A stretch of DNA of 64,000 nt, from contig URFW01000006.1 of assembly GCA_900547225.1 (NCBI GenBank), forward strand, positions 1 to 64,000, in the 5' to 3' direction. Made by a program: the position numbers and the translations under genes. The DNA comes from an uncultured Mycoplasmatota bacterium. GTDB lineage: Bacteria > Bacillota_I > Bacilli_A > RF39 > UBA660. Each line of letters opens with the position of its first letter. Positions within the stretch are counted from its first letter, which is position 1. Shown in pieces: positions 32,797 through 42,296 of this stretch. A model generated the notes under the pieces. The model saw nothing but the letters and a program-made list of their open reading frames with translations, searched no databases and was not told where the DNA came from.

Positions 32797-33519
32797 TTAT
32801 TTGTTCATTTCGTACATAATAATTGAAGATGCAACTGCTACATTCAAACTTTCACAATCATCATTCATATTTATATAGACATTTTTATCTAGTTCTTTTT
32901 TAATATCTTTGCTTATTCCTTGTCCTTCATTTCCCATTACAACTGCAAGTTTTTTATTCTTTTTAAGTGTACTTATATCCGTGCCATTCGTAACAGAAGT
33001 ACCATATACCGAGTATCCATTTTCTTTTAGATAAGGAATAAAATACTTTAAATCTTTTGTTACAACGTTTACTTTAAAAAGCATTCCTTGAGCTGCTCTT
33101 ACAACTTTCTCATTATATTTTTTAACGCACCCCAAGCTAAGCACTACCGTATCTATGTTAAATGCTTTAGCACTTCTTATTATGGTTCCTAAATTTCCTG
33201 GATCTTGAACATCATCTAATATAATTATTTTATCTCCAAGTGTTAAATCTTCTTTAATAAAACTAACTATTCCAATAACATCCGTTTTAGATGGAAGTGT
33301 GCTTATATAACTCATAACACTTTTTGACACAACGTTATTTACTACGCCAAAGTCACAGTTAGAAGTAGAATAAGTTTCAAGCAAAAGACCACTTTTTTTA
33401 GCTTCGTTAACAAGGTGCATTCCTTCTACAACAAACTTTTTTTCTTCATTCATAAATTTATTTGTTCTTAATTTATTTAAATATTTTATTTTTTTATTAT
33501 CTTTAGATTCTATTATCAT
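32797..33519 (-). CDS. SpoU-family RNA 2'-O-methyltransferase
   Basis: 240 residues with the three SpoU knot motifs: DDVQDPGNLGTIIRSA, VVMGNEGQGISKD and CESLNVAVASSIIMYE, preceded by an N-terminal RNA-binding region (IKYLNKLRTNKFMNEEKKFV). It resembles the B. subtilis YsgA/TrmH-RlmB type; the RNA target (23S rRNA or tRNA) cannot be told from sequence. It lies one gene upstream of rimM-trmD, four bases after the YgjP-like gene. Confidence 0.92.
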   Translation of the reverse strand: MIIESKDNKKIKYLNKLRTNKFMNEEKKFVVEGMHLVNEAKKSGLLLETYSTSNCDFGVVNNVVSKSVMSYISTLPSKTDVIGIVSFIKEDLTLGDKIIILDDVQDPGNLGTIIRSAKAFNIDTVVLSLGCVKKYNEKVVRAAQGMLFKVNVVTKDLKYFIPYLKENGYSVYGTSVTNGTDISTLKKNKKLAVVMGNEGQGISKDIKKELDKNVYINMNDDCESLNVAVASSIIMYEMNK

Positions 33520-33522
33520 AAA

Positions 33523-34161
33523 TTACTCCTTCAACTTTTTTCTAACTATTTTATAATCAGGGCAGTATTTTTCTACAACACCCCAAAACGCCTTACTATG
33601 ATCAAAATGGACAAAGTGTGATAATTCATGAACTATAACGTAATTTAAATACATAGGATCTTTTTTTATAAGTTCTAAATTAAGTGTAACAGAGTTATCT
33701 CTTCTATTACATACTCCCCATCTTGTCTTCATCCCTCTAACCTTAATTATAGGATACGGGATTTTTTCATCAAATACGTAATATGCTTCATCTAAGTATT
33801 TTTTAAATACCTCTTTTGCATATTTCTTATACCAATTATTAAGCATGACATCATCTTTTACGGTAATTGTATCTAAATCATATATTGGCCTTTTAACATC
33901 TTTATAAATAACGTTTAAATTTTTTCCTAAAAGATTCTTAGATTCTTTTTTCTGAGTTTTATTCTTTATGATTTGTTTATCTATCATTTTTTCTATTGAT
34001 CTTCTATTATCTTCTAATACTTTTTTTATAGAAAGTTTAGTAAAAAAATAATTACAAGTTACTTTTATTTCTAAATTATCTGTTACTCTGATATATAAAT
34101 TTTTATTATTTTTCTTTTCTATTATAACTAAATAATCATTATCTAAATAATTAAAATGCAT
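33523..34161 (-). CDS. YgjP-like metallopeptidase-fold protein
   Basis: 212 residues with a zincin motif HELSHFVHFDHSKAFW (HExxH and a later His), and the family stretch KTRWGVCNRRDNSVTLNLEL just before it. This is the YgjP-like/DUF45 group related to SprT-type metalloproteins; whether it is a protease or something else is not settled. It is followed at four bases by the SpoU methyltransferase gene. Confidence 0.85.
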   Translation of the reverse strand: MHFNYLDNDYLVIIEKKNNKNLYIRVTDNLEIKVTCNYFFTKLSIKKVLEDNRRSIEKMIDKQIIKNKTQKKESKNLLGKNLNVIYKDVKRPIYDLDTITVKDDVMLNNWYKKYAKEVFKKYLDEAYYVFDEKIPYPIIKVRGMKTRWGVCNRRDNSVTLNLELIKKDPMYLNYVIVHELSHFVHFDHSKAFWGVVEKYCPDYKIVRKKLKE

Positions 34162-34194
34162 ATTACCACCTAGAAGATATTATATCACATAATA

Positions 34195-34217
34195 AGAAAA
34201 AAGGCTTAAGTAGCCTT
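34195..34217 (-). terminator. Terminator after the decayed ORF
   Basis: AAGGCT (34201-34206) pairs with AGCCTT (34212-34217), loop TAAGT, with six T on the minus strand. It ends the 34216-36522 transcription unit. Confidence 0.65.
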
Positions 34218-34372
34218 ATTTTCTTTCACTTGTATTTTCGTCTTTTTCTTTTTTTAATTTTGCAATATAACCTTTTAATATTTTTTGCTAATTTCAAATG
34301 CTTCATCATCCGTTATATAATCATGACTTATTTATTTAAAAATATATCAATATCAGAATAAGCCACAAGCAT
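34216..34372 (-). pseudogene. Small decayed gene with two frameshifts
   Basis: Starts with an ATG two bases after the stop of the 358-residue gene. It reads MLVAYSDIDIFLNK, shifts to SHDYITDDEAFEISKK, shifts again to ILKGYIAKLKKEKDENTSER and stops at 34216 inside a terminator. Each piece looks like protein and they join smoothly, so it was probably one protein of about 50 residues. Family unknown. Confidence 0.45.
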
Positions 34373-34374
34373 TT

Positions 34375-35451
34375 TTAAAAAACTTTTCCTGATTTTGTAT
34401 ACGATTTATTTGCGCTTTCCATTATATCTATTACTTCGTCATTTGCATCTTTGTATTTCAATTCTAATATAGCAAGATTAATAATATCTTTTATGTTTTT
34501 ATTATCTACTGGTAAGTAAGAGACATAATTGCATCTAAAATCATCAAGAAATTCACCTTCCATAATTAATAACTGATCCACTACTATATCAACCCATAAT
34601 TTATCTTCTGATGATAATTTGGACTTGCTTTCCTTTATTTTCTGTTTCAACTTAGATTTTTCATAAGTACTTATTCTGTTCGTTCTAGAACCTATTTTAA
34701 TATCAATTTCCTCTGTTACTGCGTGACTATTTGCTAATTCAGTTATTTTTTCTTCTTGCTTTTTTATTATACTTCTTAAATCTCTTTTAATATCCTCAAA
34801 TATAACATCTTGAAAGTGATTTTTCTTTAATAATTTGAATATTTCATGACACGTTAGCTTAAATTTTTCAAAATTTTTTTCATAATTTATACACATTATT
34901 TCGGTAAGCAAATTAATTAGTAGTGATATATCAAGCACAATGTTTTTATATTTTGCTAAAAAATTGTTGCTTGCGGAAATGAATTTATTTTTTGGCTCTT
35001 CAATCAATTTTTGTGTCAATGAATCACCGTGTAATATATCACTTTTTCTATCTGTACCTTTAGTTTTTCTGTTATTATCCATTTTAACTAGAAAACTCTT
35101 TGATTTGCATAATTTTTGCATCATACTAGAAAAAGATTCTGGAGTTATATATTCATTTTTATCATCCATCCTTAAGTCACTTAAGAACATTTTATAAAGT
35201 TTGCCACATATTTTTTTAAATATCTTTTCATAATCATCATAAGTTATACTAGATTCCATAAAATTATTGTATCCATACATGTATAATATTGCGGCGGATT
35301 TTTCTAAATACGTATTATCATAAGCTACATTTTCAAATGAACTTTCTTTTATTAATTTTAAGGTATAAAAAACAGTCTTGATATCTTCTTCAAATTGTTC
35401 TTTTTCAGTTTCTAACATGATAATCGCATCATTAATCTTGTTAACATCCAT
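34375..35451 (-). CDS. Unknown helical protein A of a two-gene module
   Basis: 358 residues, almost all predicted helix, lysine- and glutamate-rich with coiled-coil-like parts (EDIKRDLRSIIKKQEEKITE, KSKLKQKIKESKSKLSSEDK) and a hydrophobic helical middle (NIVLDISLLINLLTEIMCIN). No signal peptide, no catalytic motif I can recognise. It follows the 348-residue gene after about 25 bases and is followed by a decayed ORF, so the three form one unit, flanked by a terminator on the left and polC's terminator on the right. Confidence 0.6.
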   Translation of the reverse strand: MDVNKINDAIIMLETEKEQFEEDIKTVFYTLKLIKESSFENVAYDNTYLEKSAAILYMYGYNNFMESSITYDDYEKIFKKICGKLYKMFLSDLRMDDKNEYITPESFSSMMQKLCKSKSFLVKMDNNRKTKGTDRKSDILHGDSLTQKLIEEPKNKFISASNNFLAKYKNIVLDISLLINLLTEIMCINYEKNFEKFKLTCHEIFKLLKKNHFQDVIFEDIKRDLRSIIKKQEEKITELANSHAVTEEIDIKIGSRTNRISTYEKSKLKQKIKESKSKLSSEDKLWVDIVVDQLLIMEGEFLDDFRCNYVSYLPVDNKNIKDIINLAILELKYKDANDEVIDIMESANKSYTKSGKVF

Positions 35452-35475
35452 GCTTTTCAGCTCCTTTAAATATAA

Positions 35476-36522
35476 TTATCTTACTTTAACATCTAAATTA
35501 TCATCTTTATAATTAATGTCATTTATATGATTTGCTAATCTAATTTGAGTAATAGCCATTAAACTTACACTTTTATCATCATTTTTTCTTTCAAATTTAC
35601 TAGCCAATCCACTATATAACAAATATGCCCTTGGATCATCGAAAGACGGAAATTGATCATAACTAAGTTTATCAAATGGCGTTCTAAAAATTTCTTTATA
35701 AAATTTATTTATAATAGCTTTTATTTCTTTATCTTTATTAATATTATTTACTTCTGCATTATGTGCATTAATAAAGCTCTCTGTGATATCACCAAAATAT
35801 ATGTTTTCAAAACTTTTAGAACCGTCTTTATTTTTTTCTACATTTTTTATTTTTGCATTTAATTCATCTTTGAAATCAGGAATCTTTTCAACCGTATCTA
35901 TCGGTTTTTTATTTTTATATAATTTATATATCTCACACATATTACTATACAGTTTTTGCTCCGATTCTATTAACAAGCAAATTTCTTTATAGGCAGTTGC
36001 AATTAAGTTTATAAACGTCGTTAAAACTATCGTATATTTTTTTCTGTCTTCATAGTCTACGTTTGCCAAATCAACTAGAGATATAAGATCATCTATTAAT
36101 TTTAGAAGTTCTTCCCAATTTTTTGGAATATAAATTTCATATCCATATTTATTACCAACTACCGATCCAACGATTTTTACAAGTCCATTTCTAGTAAATG
36201 CACCCTTTTGTTCTAAGTACTGCAACTCTTCTTCTGAAAAATCATAAAATTTAAAACCAAAAACATCTTTTAAAACATTTAAAATGTTTTCTCTACCATT
36301 TTTTGTATTTAAAGCTTTTTTTATCTTTTCTTTATAACAGCAATATTGTCTTTCTTCTGCCTTACTAACAGGATTAAAAACAACTTTTGTTGCACAGCAA
36401 GAACTATATAATTTTTTTTGTTCGTTTAAAGAATCAACCATTCTCTTTACTTCAAATGATCTTTGATTAAAGAATTCAAAGAATTCTTTTATTGTATAGT
36501 CTTTTAACATTTTATCTTTCAC
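35476..36522 (-). CDS. Unknown helical protein B of a two-gene module
   Basis: About 348 residues from a GTG at 36522, which has AAGGGGGTG six to seven bases upstream. N-terminal helical region with two cysteine pairs (SSCCATKVV, RQYCCYKEK), a central LVKIVGSVVGNKYGYEIYIP, then long helices and a final MAITQIRLANHINDINY. Not recognised. Probably translated together with the gene downstream. It lies between polC and a set of tRNA/rRNA-modification genes but shows no link to either. Confidence 0.6.
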   Translation of the reverse strand: MKDKMLKDYTIKEFFEFFNQRSFEVKRMVDSLNEQKKLYSSCCATKVVFNPVSKAEERQYCCYKEKIKKALNTKNGRENILNVLKDVFGFKFYDFSEEELQYLEQKGAFTRNGLVKIVGSVVGNKYGYEIYIPKNWEELLKLIDDLISLVDLANVDYEDRKKYTIVLTTFINLIATAYKEICLLIESEQKLYSNMCEIYKLYKNKKPIDTVEKIPDFKDELNAKIKNVEKNKDGSKSFENIYFGDITESFINAHNAEVNNINKDKEIKAIINKFYKEIFRTPFDKLSYDQFPSFDDPRAYLLYSGLASKFERKNDDKSVSLMAITQIRLANHINDINYKDDNLDVKVR

Positions 36523-36559
36523 GTAAAACACCCCCTTCACTAATGGTCAATTATGATAA

Positions 36560-36592
36560 CAAAAAAGAAGAGCTTTGTCAAATTACTCTTCT
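36560..36592 (-). terminator. Terminator downstream of polC
   Basis: AGAAGAG (36566-36572) pairs with CTCTTCT (36586-36592); six T follow on the minus strand. It lies about 95 bases after the polC stop and just before the unknown module. Confidence 0.6.
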
Positions 36593-36686
36593 AAAACTTT
36601 ATAACTAATATCAATATCTTTTATATAAAACTCCAAACTATTACGTTATACAATAAAATAATATAATTTTATCTTTCATTTATATT

Positions 36687-39600
36687 TTAAAACAAACTAA
36701 GCTGACTTGATTCTGGAAGCTGGTTTAGTATTCCCATCATACGCATTCTATCTGTTAAGGTTTGGGATACTTTACCTCTTACCTGGATATCTTCAACGCT
36801 AATAAATTTACTTTTTCCTCTTTCTTCTACTATTTTTTTAGCAACCGTATCACCTAGGCCATCAATTGATGCAAATGGTGGATATATCGTTGTTTCATCT
36901 TTAACTCCCCAAATGGTAGCACTACTTTTATAAAGATCAATTGGTGCAAACGAAATACCTCTTGCTGTTGCCTCTAAGCATACCTTAAGACTTTCTAGTT
37001 GTCCTAATTCTTTATTAGTAGCATCAAAGCCTTTATTTTGAATTTCTATTATTTTAGCTTTTATTGCATCATATCCTTTAATCATTACATCAACATCAAC
37101 GTCTGTTGCTTTAGAAGTTAGCCATGACGCATAAAAATATACTGGCATATGAACTTTATACCAAGCTATTCTAAAGGCTGATATAACGTATGCTGCTGCG
37201 TGAGCTTTAGGGAACATGTATTTTATCTTACCGCATGAATCTATAAACCAATCTGGTATGTTAGCCTCTACCATCGTCTTTTTATGTTCTTTCCAAGTTT
37301 CAGGATCCTTTGATGCCCTTCCTTTACGAACAAATTCCATTATCTTAAATGCCTTAATAGGTTTTACTCCGTGATACATTAAGTATACCATTATATCATC
37401 ACGACATCCTATAACATCTTTAAACGGAACGATGTTATTTTTTATTAAGTCTTGTGCGTTTCCAAGCCAAACATCAGTACCATGAGATAAACCTGATATT
37501 TTAATTAATTCCGCAAATGTTGTAGGCTTTGTCTCTGCAACCATACCAATTGTAAAGTTAGTACCAAACTCTGGTATTCCAAGTGTTCCTGTCTTGCACA
37601 TTATCTGTTCGTTAGTAACTCCTAGTGCCTTTGTTGACGTAAATATACTCATCGTATCTTTATCATCTAGTGGAACCTTTGTTATATCAGTATGAGTTAA
37701 ATCTTGAATCATTCTAAGCTGAGTTGGGTCTGAGTGACCTAGTATATCTAGTTTAAGAACGCACTCATCAATTGCGTGATAATCAAAGTGGGTTGTTCGC
37801 CAAGCACTTGTTACGTCTTCTGCTGGAAACTGAAAAGGTGTAAAATCAAATACTTCCATATAATCTGGAATAACAACTATTCCGCCAGGATGCTGACCCG
37901 TTGTTCTTTTAACGCCCGTACATCCTAGTGCTAAACGTTCTATTTCAGCTGGTCTCATGTTTATTTCTTTATCTTCACAGTATCCTTTTACATATCCATA
38001 TGCTGTTTTTTCTGCTACCGTACCAATTGTTCCTGCACGATATACGTTATCAGCGCCAAATAAAACTTTGGTATACGCATGAGCAGATGCTTGGTTCAAA
38101 TCACTAAAGTTAAGGTCGATATCTGGAACTTTATCTGCGTTAAAGCCTAGGAATGTTGCAAACGGCATGTCTTGCCCATCTTTGTATAAATCTTCACCGC
38201 AGCAAGGACATTTCTTATCAGGAAGGTCAAATCCTGTTGAATACTGGCTACCAAGTGCCCTTCCATCATCAAATGTAAATATGCTATGTTGACACTTTAA
38301 ACATCTATAGTGTGCTGGAAGTGGATTAACTTCTGTTATACCCATCATTGTTGCAACAAATGATGAACCAACAGAACCACGGGAACCTACTAAGTAACCA
38401 TCATCGTTTGAGTGTTTAACAAGTCTTTGTGCAATTAAGTATATTGGATCAAATCCTCCACCTATAATACCACCTAGTTCCTTGCTTACTTTTTTATTTA
38501 ATGAATCATCCGTTAAAGTGCCGTCACAATCGTCCCAGTTCTCTTTAAAATAACAACTTAATAGTTCTTTAACCGAGTCAAACCCTTTAACTATAACCTC
38601 ATGCAAATTTCTAAACGTTTCTTCTTTTAATTTTTCATCTGTTATGTCAGGGTTGTTCTTTTTTAAATTCTCCTCACATACTTTATATACGATGTTACCA
38701 TATAGTTCCATTGCAATACGTTCTTCTATATTATATGGAAGAGGTGTACCATACCAATCTTTTGCCTTATCATATACTAAGTCCGTTACAACTCTTGGAC
38801 AATCAAGGTAAGACTTTCCATCATCTGCCTTTACCCTTGGTGAAAAAGGAATTCCATGAGTATCTATTATTACCTCTATTTCATCTACCATGTCAAGAAC
38901 CTTATTGGTGTTAGAAACAACTATTTCGTATGCTAAATCTTTTCCTAAGAAAGCAAAGTTATCAAGCATTTCATTTGTTGTTCTAAAGTGCTGACTTGGT
39001 ATTTCTTTAATATCTTTTTTAGCTAGTGGATGACGTCCACCACCCGGAACCTTTTGATTAACAATTATTTGTCTATATATTTTATCTTCTCTTCTAAAGT
39101 GGTGAACATCTCCTGTTGCAACAATTATCTTACCAGCTTCTTTTGTAGCAGATACCACCTTTTTAATATGGGTTTCAAGTTCTTTTTCATCCTTAAAATC
39201 TCCCATTTGTATTAAATGATTATAGACTTCTGGAGGCTGTACTTCAACATAATCATAAAAGTTTATTATGTTGGTTAATTCTTCTCCTTCTTTACTTCTT
39301 GCTTCTTTAAAAACTTCTGATTCATAACATCCACTTCCTATTAAAACGCCTTCTCTTAAACGTTCTACTTCACTACGCAAGATTCTAGGTGTTTTATATA
39401 GGTAAACGGTATTAGCAAGCGATATCATTTTAAATATGTTTTTAAGTCCTTTTTTATTAACCGCAATCGCATTAAAGTGATACGTTCTACCAAACTTATG
39501 AATTTCACCTTTAGGAACTAACCTATCTAAATCACTTATTTTTTCATAGTTTTGTGCATCTAATTTTTGTAAAAACTTATGAAAAACGTGAGCCGTTCCT

Positions 39601-41282
39601 TCAGCATCATAATCCGCTCTATGGTGAGCATCTTCTTCCCAAGGAACGTTATATCTTTTAACTAAGGCTGAAAGTCCATGTCTTGCGTATCCTTGGTCTA
39701 AGGTTCTAGATAATTCTAAAGTATCTATTACGGTGTTTTTAAACTCTCCTAAATCATATTTCTTCATTGCCATTTCAATAAAAGAAATATCAAACTTAGC
39801 ATTATGAGCTACCATAGGTAAATTACCAGCCCACTCTAAAAATTCTTTTGTTACTGTTTTTTCATCATCACAGCCTGATACCATTGCATCAGTAATACAA
39901 GTAAGCTCAGTAATTTTATCCGGTATATGCCTTTTAGGATCAATTAATTTATCAAACCTATCTATTATGTCACCATGTGATATTTTAACTGCACCTATTT
40001 CTATCATTTGGTCTTCGCCCGCAGCATTAAATCCAGTTGTTTCGGTATCAAATACAACGTAAGTGTTATCCATTAAAGAATCACAAGTAGGCCTTACAAC
40101 TATGTTTACGGTATCATCAACTAGCGTAAGCTCCGTACCATATAACCCCTTAAAATGTTTACTTTTATCTTCTATTTTTTTATTGTGATTCTTAATAAGA
40201 CTATATGCTATTGGAAATGCTTGGCATCCGTTATGATCTGTTATCGCAACACCACGATATCCCATGTTAATTGCGTTTGTAACAAGTTCACACGTATGCT
40301 TACCTAAATCTAACTTAGTTATACCATCCATTTGACTCATCATTGTATGAGCGTGTAATTCTACTCTTTTTTCTTTTGCATCATCTACTACCGTCATGTC
40401 TTTTGAAGGTATTTTCATAACGTTTCTAATGTTTAATACAAGGTCTTTAGCATAAATATCTTGTTTTACATATCCATTAATTCTAAACCAACCAGACTTC
40501 ATTTTTTTAGATAACATCTTAAATAAATCTGCATCTTTTGTAAAAATTTTAGCATAAATACTATCAGTATTATCACTTATTTTAAAGGTTAATATTTTAA
40601 ATGCACTTCTTGATGATTCAAACTCTTCAACACCAAAAACGTAAGCTTCAACGGTAACGTCTGATTCTTCCGCAATTATATCCTTTATTTCGGTTATTGC
40701 TCCCTTTGGCTCATCACCTAAAATAACAGGATTTTCCTCCTTAGGTTTACTTTGGGTTTCCATTTTTATTTCTTCTTCTAATTCTTTTTTTACCTTTAAT
40801 CTGTTTTCTTCATTTATAAATGTTTTTATTTTTAAGTTAGGATAACCACATACCTTATAATATTTTAAAATGCTTTCTAAATGGTTATTTAATATGTTTT
40901 CTTCTGCGATATTATCGGTATCTATTATAAGAGTATCTCCTGACATCTTAACTTTTTTCTCTATAAATAACTCTTTCATAGGCTTAGTTAGAGTACTTTT
41001 TAAAATAGCTTCTTTATAGTAATTTAAACAGTCATTAAAGTTTACATTTCTAAGTACAAATTCCGATTTTATAGAACCCATTTCAGGAAAACCTTTTTTC
41101 ATGTTTTTATCTATATATTCTAATACTTTGATATCTAAAGGATTATCTATTTCAATTACAAAAATGCCATTACGTCTTGTATGATCAAGTTTAAGTTTTA
41201 GTATTTTACCATTATTAAAAAACTCATAATATTCTTCTGGTAAACTAATTTTATCTAATAATAATTTCAATTTATCATGCAT
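36687..41282 (-). CDS. polC: DNA polymerase III alpha subunit, PolC type
   Basis: Replicative polymerase of low-GC Gram-positives with its own proofreading exonuclease. 1531 residues, somewhat longer than the usual 1440: N-terminal domain, OB fold (ITEIKDIIAEESDVTVEAYV), PHP domain (RVELHAHTMMSQMDG), inserted DEDD exonuclease (VVFDTETTGFNAAGEDQMIE), a zinc ribbon (CLKCQHS ... CPCCGED), polymerase palm (KVPDIDLNFS), HhH and tail. Start is the ATG ending at 41282 after AAGGTGAT; a GTG at 41291 lies in that site. It has its own promoter. Confidence 0.97.
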   Translation of the reverse strand: MHDKLKLLLDKISLPEEYYEFFNNGKILKLKLDHTRRNGIFVIEIDNPLDIKVLEYIDKNMKKGFPEMGSIKSEFVLRNVNFNDCLNYYKEAILKSTLTKPMKELFIEKKVKMSGDTLIIDTDNIAEENILNNHLESILKYYKVCGYPNLKIKTFINEENRLKVKKELEEEIKMETQSKPKEENPVILGDEPKGAITEIKDIIAEESDVTVEAYVFGVEEFESSRSAFKILTFKISDNTDSIYAKIFTKDADLFKMLSKKMKSGWFRINGYVKQDIYAKDLVLNIRNVMKIPSKDMTVVDDAKEKRVELHAHTMMSQMDGITKLDLGKHTCELVTNAINMGYRGVAITDHNGCQAFPIAYSLIKNHNKKIEDKSKHFKGLYGTELTLVDDTVNIVVRPTCDSLMDNTYVVFDTETTGFNAAGEDQMIEIGAVKISHGDIIDRFDKLIDPKRHIPDKITELTCITDAMVSGCDDEKTVTKEFLEWAGNLPMVAHNAKFDISFIEMAMKKYDLGEFKNTVIDTLELSRTLDQGYARHGLSALVKRYNVPWEEDAHHRADYDAEGTAHVFHKFLQKLDAQNYEKISDLDRLVPKGEIHKFGRTYHFNAIAVNKKGLKNIFKMISLANTVYLYKTPRILRSEVERLREGVLIGSGCYESEVFKEARSKEGEELTNIINFYDYVEVQPPEVYNHLIQMGDFKDEKELETHIKKVVSATKEAGKIIVATGDVHHFRREDKIYRQIIVNQKVPGGGRHPLAKKDIKEIPSQHFRTTNEMLDNFAFLGKDLAYEIVVSNTNKVLDMVDEIEVIIDTHGIPFSPRVKADDGKSYLDCPRVVTDLVYDKAKDWYGTPLPYNIEERIAMELYGNIVYKVCEENLKKNNPDITDEKLKEETFRNLHEVIVKGFDSVKELLSCYFKENWDDCDGTLTDDSLNKKVSKELGGIIGGGFDPIYLIAQRLVKHSNDDGYLVGSRGSVGSSFVATMMGITEVNPLPAHYRCLKCQHSIFTFDDGRALGSQYSTGFDLPDKKCPCCGEDLYKDGQDMPFATFLGFNADKVPDIDLNFSDLNQASAHAYTKVLFGADNVYRAGTIGTVAEKTAYGYVKGYCEDKEINMRPAEIERLALGCTGVKRTTGQHPGGIVVIPDYMEVFDFTPFQFPAEDVTSAWRTTHFDYHAIDECVLKLDILGHSDPTQLRMIQDLTHTDITKVPLDDKDTMSIFTSTKALGVTNEQIMCKTGTLGIPEFGTNFTIGMVAETKPTTFAELIKISGLSHGTDVWLGNAQDLIKNNIVPFKDVIGCRDDIMVYLMYHGVKPIKAFKIMEFVRKGRASKDPETWKEHKKTMVEANIPDWFIDSCGKIKYMFPKAHAAAYVISAFRIAWYKVHMPVYFYASWLTSKATDVDVDVMIKGYDAIKAKIIEIQNKGFDATNKELGQLESLKVCLEATARGISFAPIDLYKSSATIWGVKDETTIYPPFASIDGLGDTVAKKIVEERGKSKFISVEDIQVRGKVSQTLTDRMRMMGILNQLPESSQLSLF

Positions 41283-41310
41283 TAATATCACCTTACTTCA
41301 AACAATTAAT

Positions 41311-41338
41311 ATTATAACATTTATTATTTTTTTATCAA
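41311..41338 (-). promoter_or_regulatory. Promoter of polC
   Basis: Minus strand TTGATA (41333-41338) and TATAAT (41311-41316) with a 16-base spacer, just after the terminator of the preceding gene. Confidence 0.6.
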
Positions 41339-41340
41339 AG

Positions 41341-41365
41341 AAAAAAATAGCCTTTTAGCTATTTT
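41341..41365 (-). terminator. Terminator of the deacetylase-fold gene
   Basis: AAAATAGC (41344-41351) pairs with GCTATTTT (41358-41365), loop CTTTTA, with a long T-run on the minus strand. The stop codon lies in it. Confidence 0.75.
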
Positions 41366-42200
41366 CGTTTATTAATTTTGATAAACCTTTTATTTTATAA
41401 CCACGACTTTCTATTACGTTTGTAATAAAGTTAAATTTAGATGTATCAAATTCATCTAAGTCATATACTATCATAACACCTTTTGATAAATTCTTTTTTA
41501 AATCAGTTATGTTAGGATTAACAAGTTTTGGTGAAATAGTTAACATTTTCTTAGAAGCACATATATCTTTATAATTATCATTTTTAACCTCATTTAAGCA
41601 AAATAAAGAATCTTTAAGGGTAATACTTTCTATTAAATTGTTAGTAACACTTATCATGCTTTTAGAGTATTTATTATCATAGCCTAAATTATATATTTCA
41701 GAATTTAAATTAACCATGCTAAAAGCAGTTTCAACGTTTTTCTCTAAATATGATCCGTCTATAAAGAAGTTTACGATAACATTTGTTTTAGCAAGAAGAC
41801 TTAAAAGTTCAGATACATTAGTAGAATTATTCACTTTAAATATTATGGATACCATGTTTTTAGAAATACCATTTGTTATATAGTAATCATAAGTTTTAGT
41901 AATTGACGTATTTGGCTTTTTTTTATCATAAACTAATTTTTGTTTGTTAAAAGTGTCATCTTCTTTCATGTTTTTATATGATTTTTCTTCGTTTATAATT
42001 AAACCTGACATACCAAGAATCATCTCATCGTCCTTTATTTTTGGTTCAACTGGTTTTACGTCATGCGCCTTTTTATATGAGATAACCTCTTTCATTAGTG
42101 GGTCATTACCTCTAGCTTCGTTAAATACTTTATCAGTATATATAAAACTAAGTAGTAAAAGAAGAAATAAACTAAATAATTTAATTGTATTTTTAAACAA
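41355..42200 (-). CDS. Polysaccharide deacetylase-fold protein, apparently inactive
   Basis: 281 residues: an N-terminal membrane anchor or signal peptide (LFSLFLLLLLSFIYTDKVF), a charged linker, and a domain laid out like a NodB deacetylase (MVSIIFKVNNSTNVSELLSL, TNVIVNFFIDGSYLEKN, NSEIYNLGYDN, LKKNLSKGVMIVYDLDEF). The usual TFDDG aspartates and the HTxxH metal histidines are absent (IIFKVN; NLGYDN), so it should not deacetylate. Start taken at the TTG at 42200, seven bases after AGGTG; GTG at 42209 is the alternative. Probably an envelope or sporulation protein. Confidence 0.55.
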   Translation of the reverse strand: MFKNTIKLFSLFLLLLLSFIYTDKVFNEARGNDPLMKEVISYKKAHDVKPVEPKIKDDEMILGMSGLIINEEKSYKNMKEDDTFNKQKLVYDKKKPNTSITKTYDYYITNGISKNMVSIIFKVNNSTNVSELLSLLAKTNVIVNFFIDGSYLEKNVETAFSMVNLNSEIYNLGYDNKYSKSMISVTNNLIESITLKDSLFCLNEVKNDNYKDICASKKMLTISPKLVNPNITDLKKNLSKGVMIVYDLDEFDTSKFNFITNVIESRGYKIKGLSKLINENS

Positions 42201-42229
42201 AACTATCACCTAATTAAGCGTATGAAAAA

Positions 42230-42266
42230 AATAAAAAAAAAGAATTATAAAATAAATTATAATTCT
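42230..42266 (-). terminator. trpS terminator
   Basis: AGAATTATAA (42241-42250) pairs perfectly with TTATAATTCT (42257-42266), followed on the minus strand by nine T. Confidence 0.8.
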
Positions 42267-42296
42267 AAATCTACTCTATTTTTAGGGTAAGAATTC

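Noticed and set aside
36593..36650. 17-codon ORF before the polC terminator (TTG, EFYIKDIDISYKVLEE)
   Set aside because: It looks a little protein-like and ends in the hairpin, but it has no ribosome site and is too short to support.
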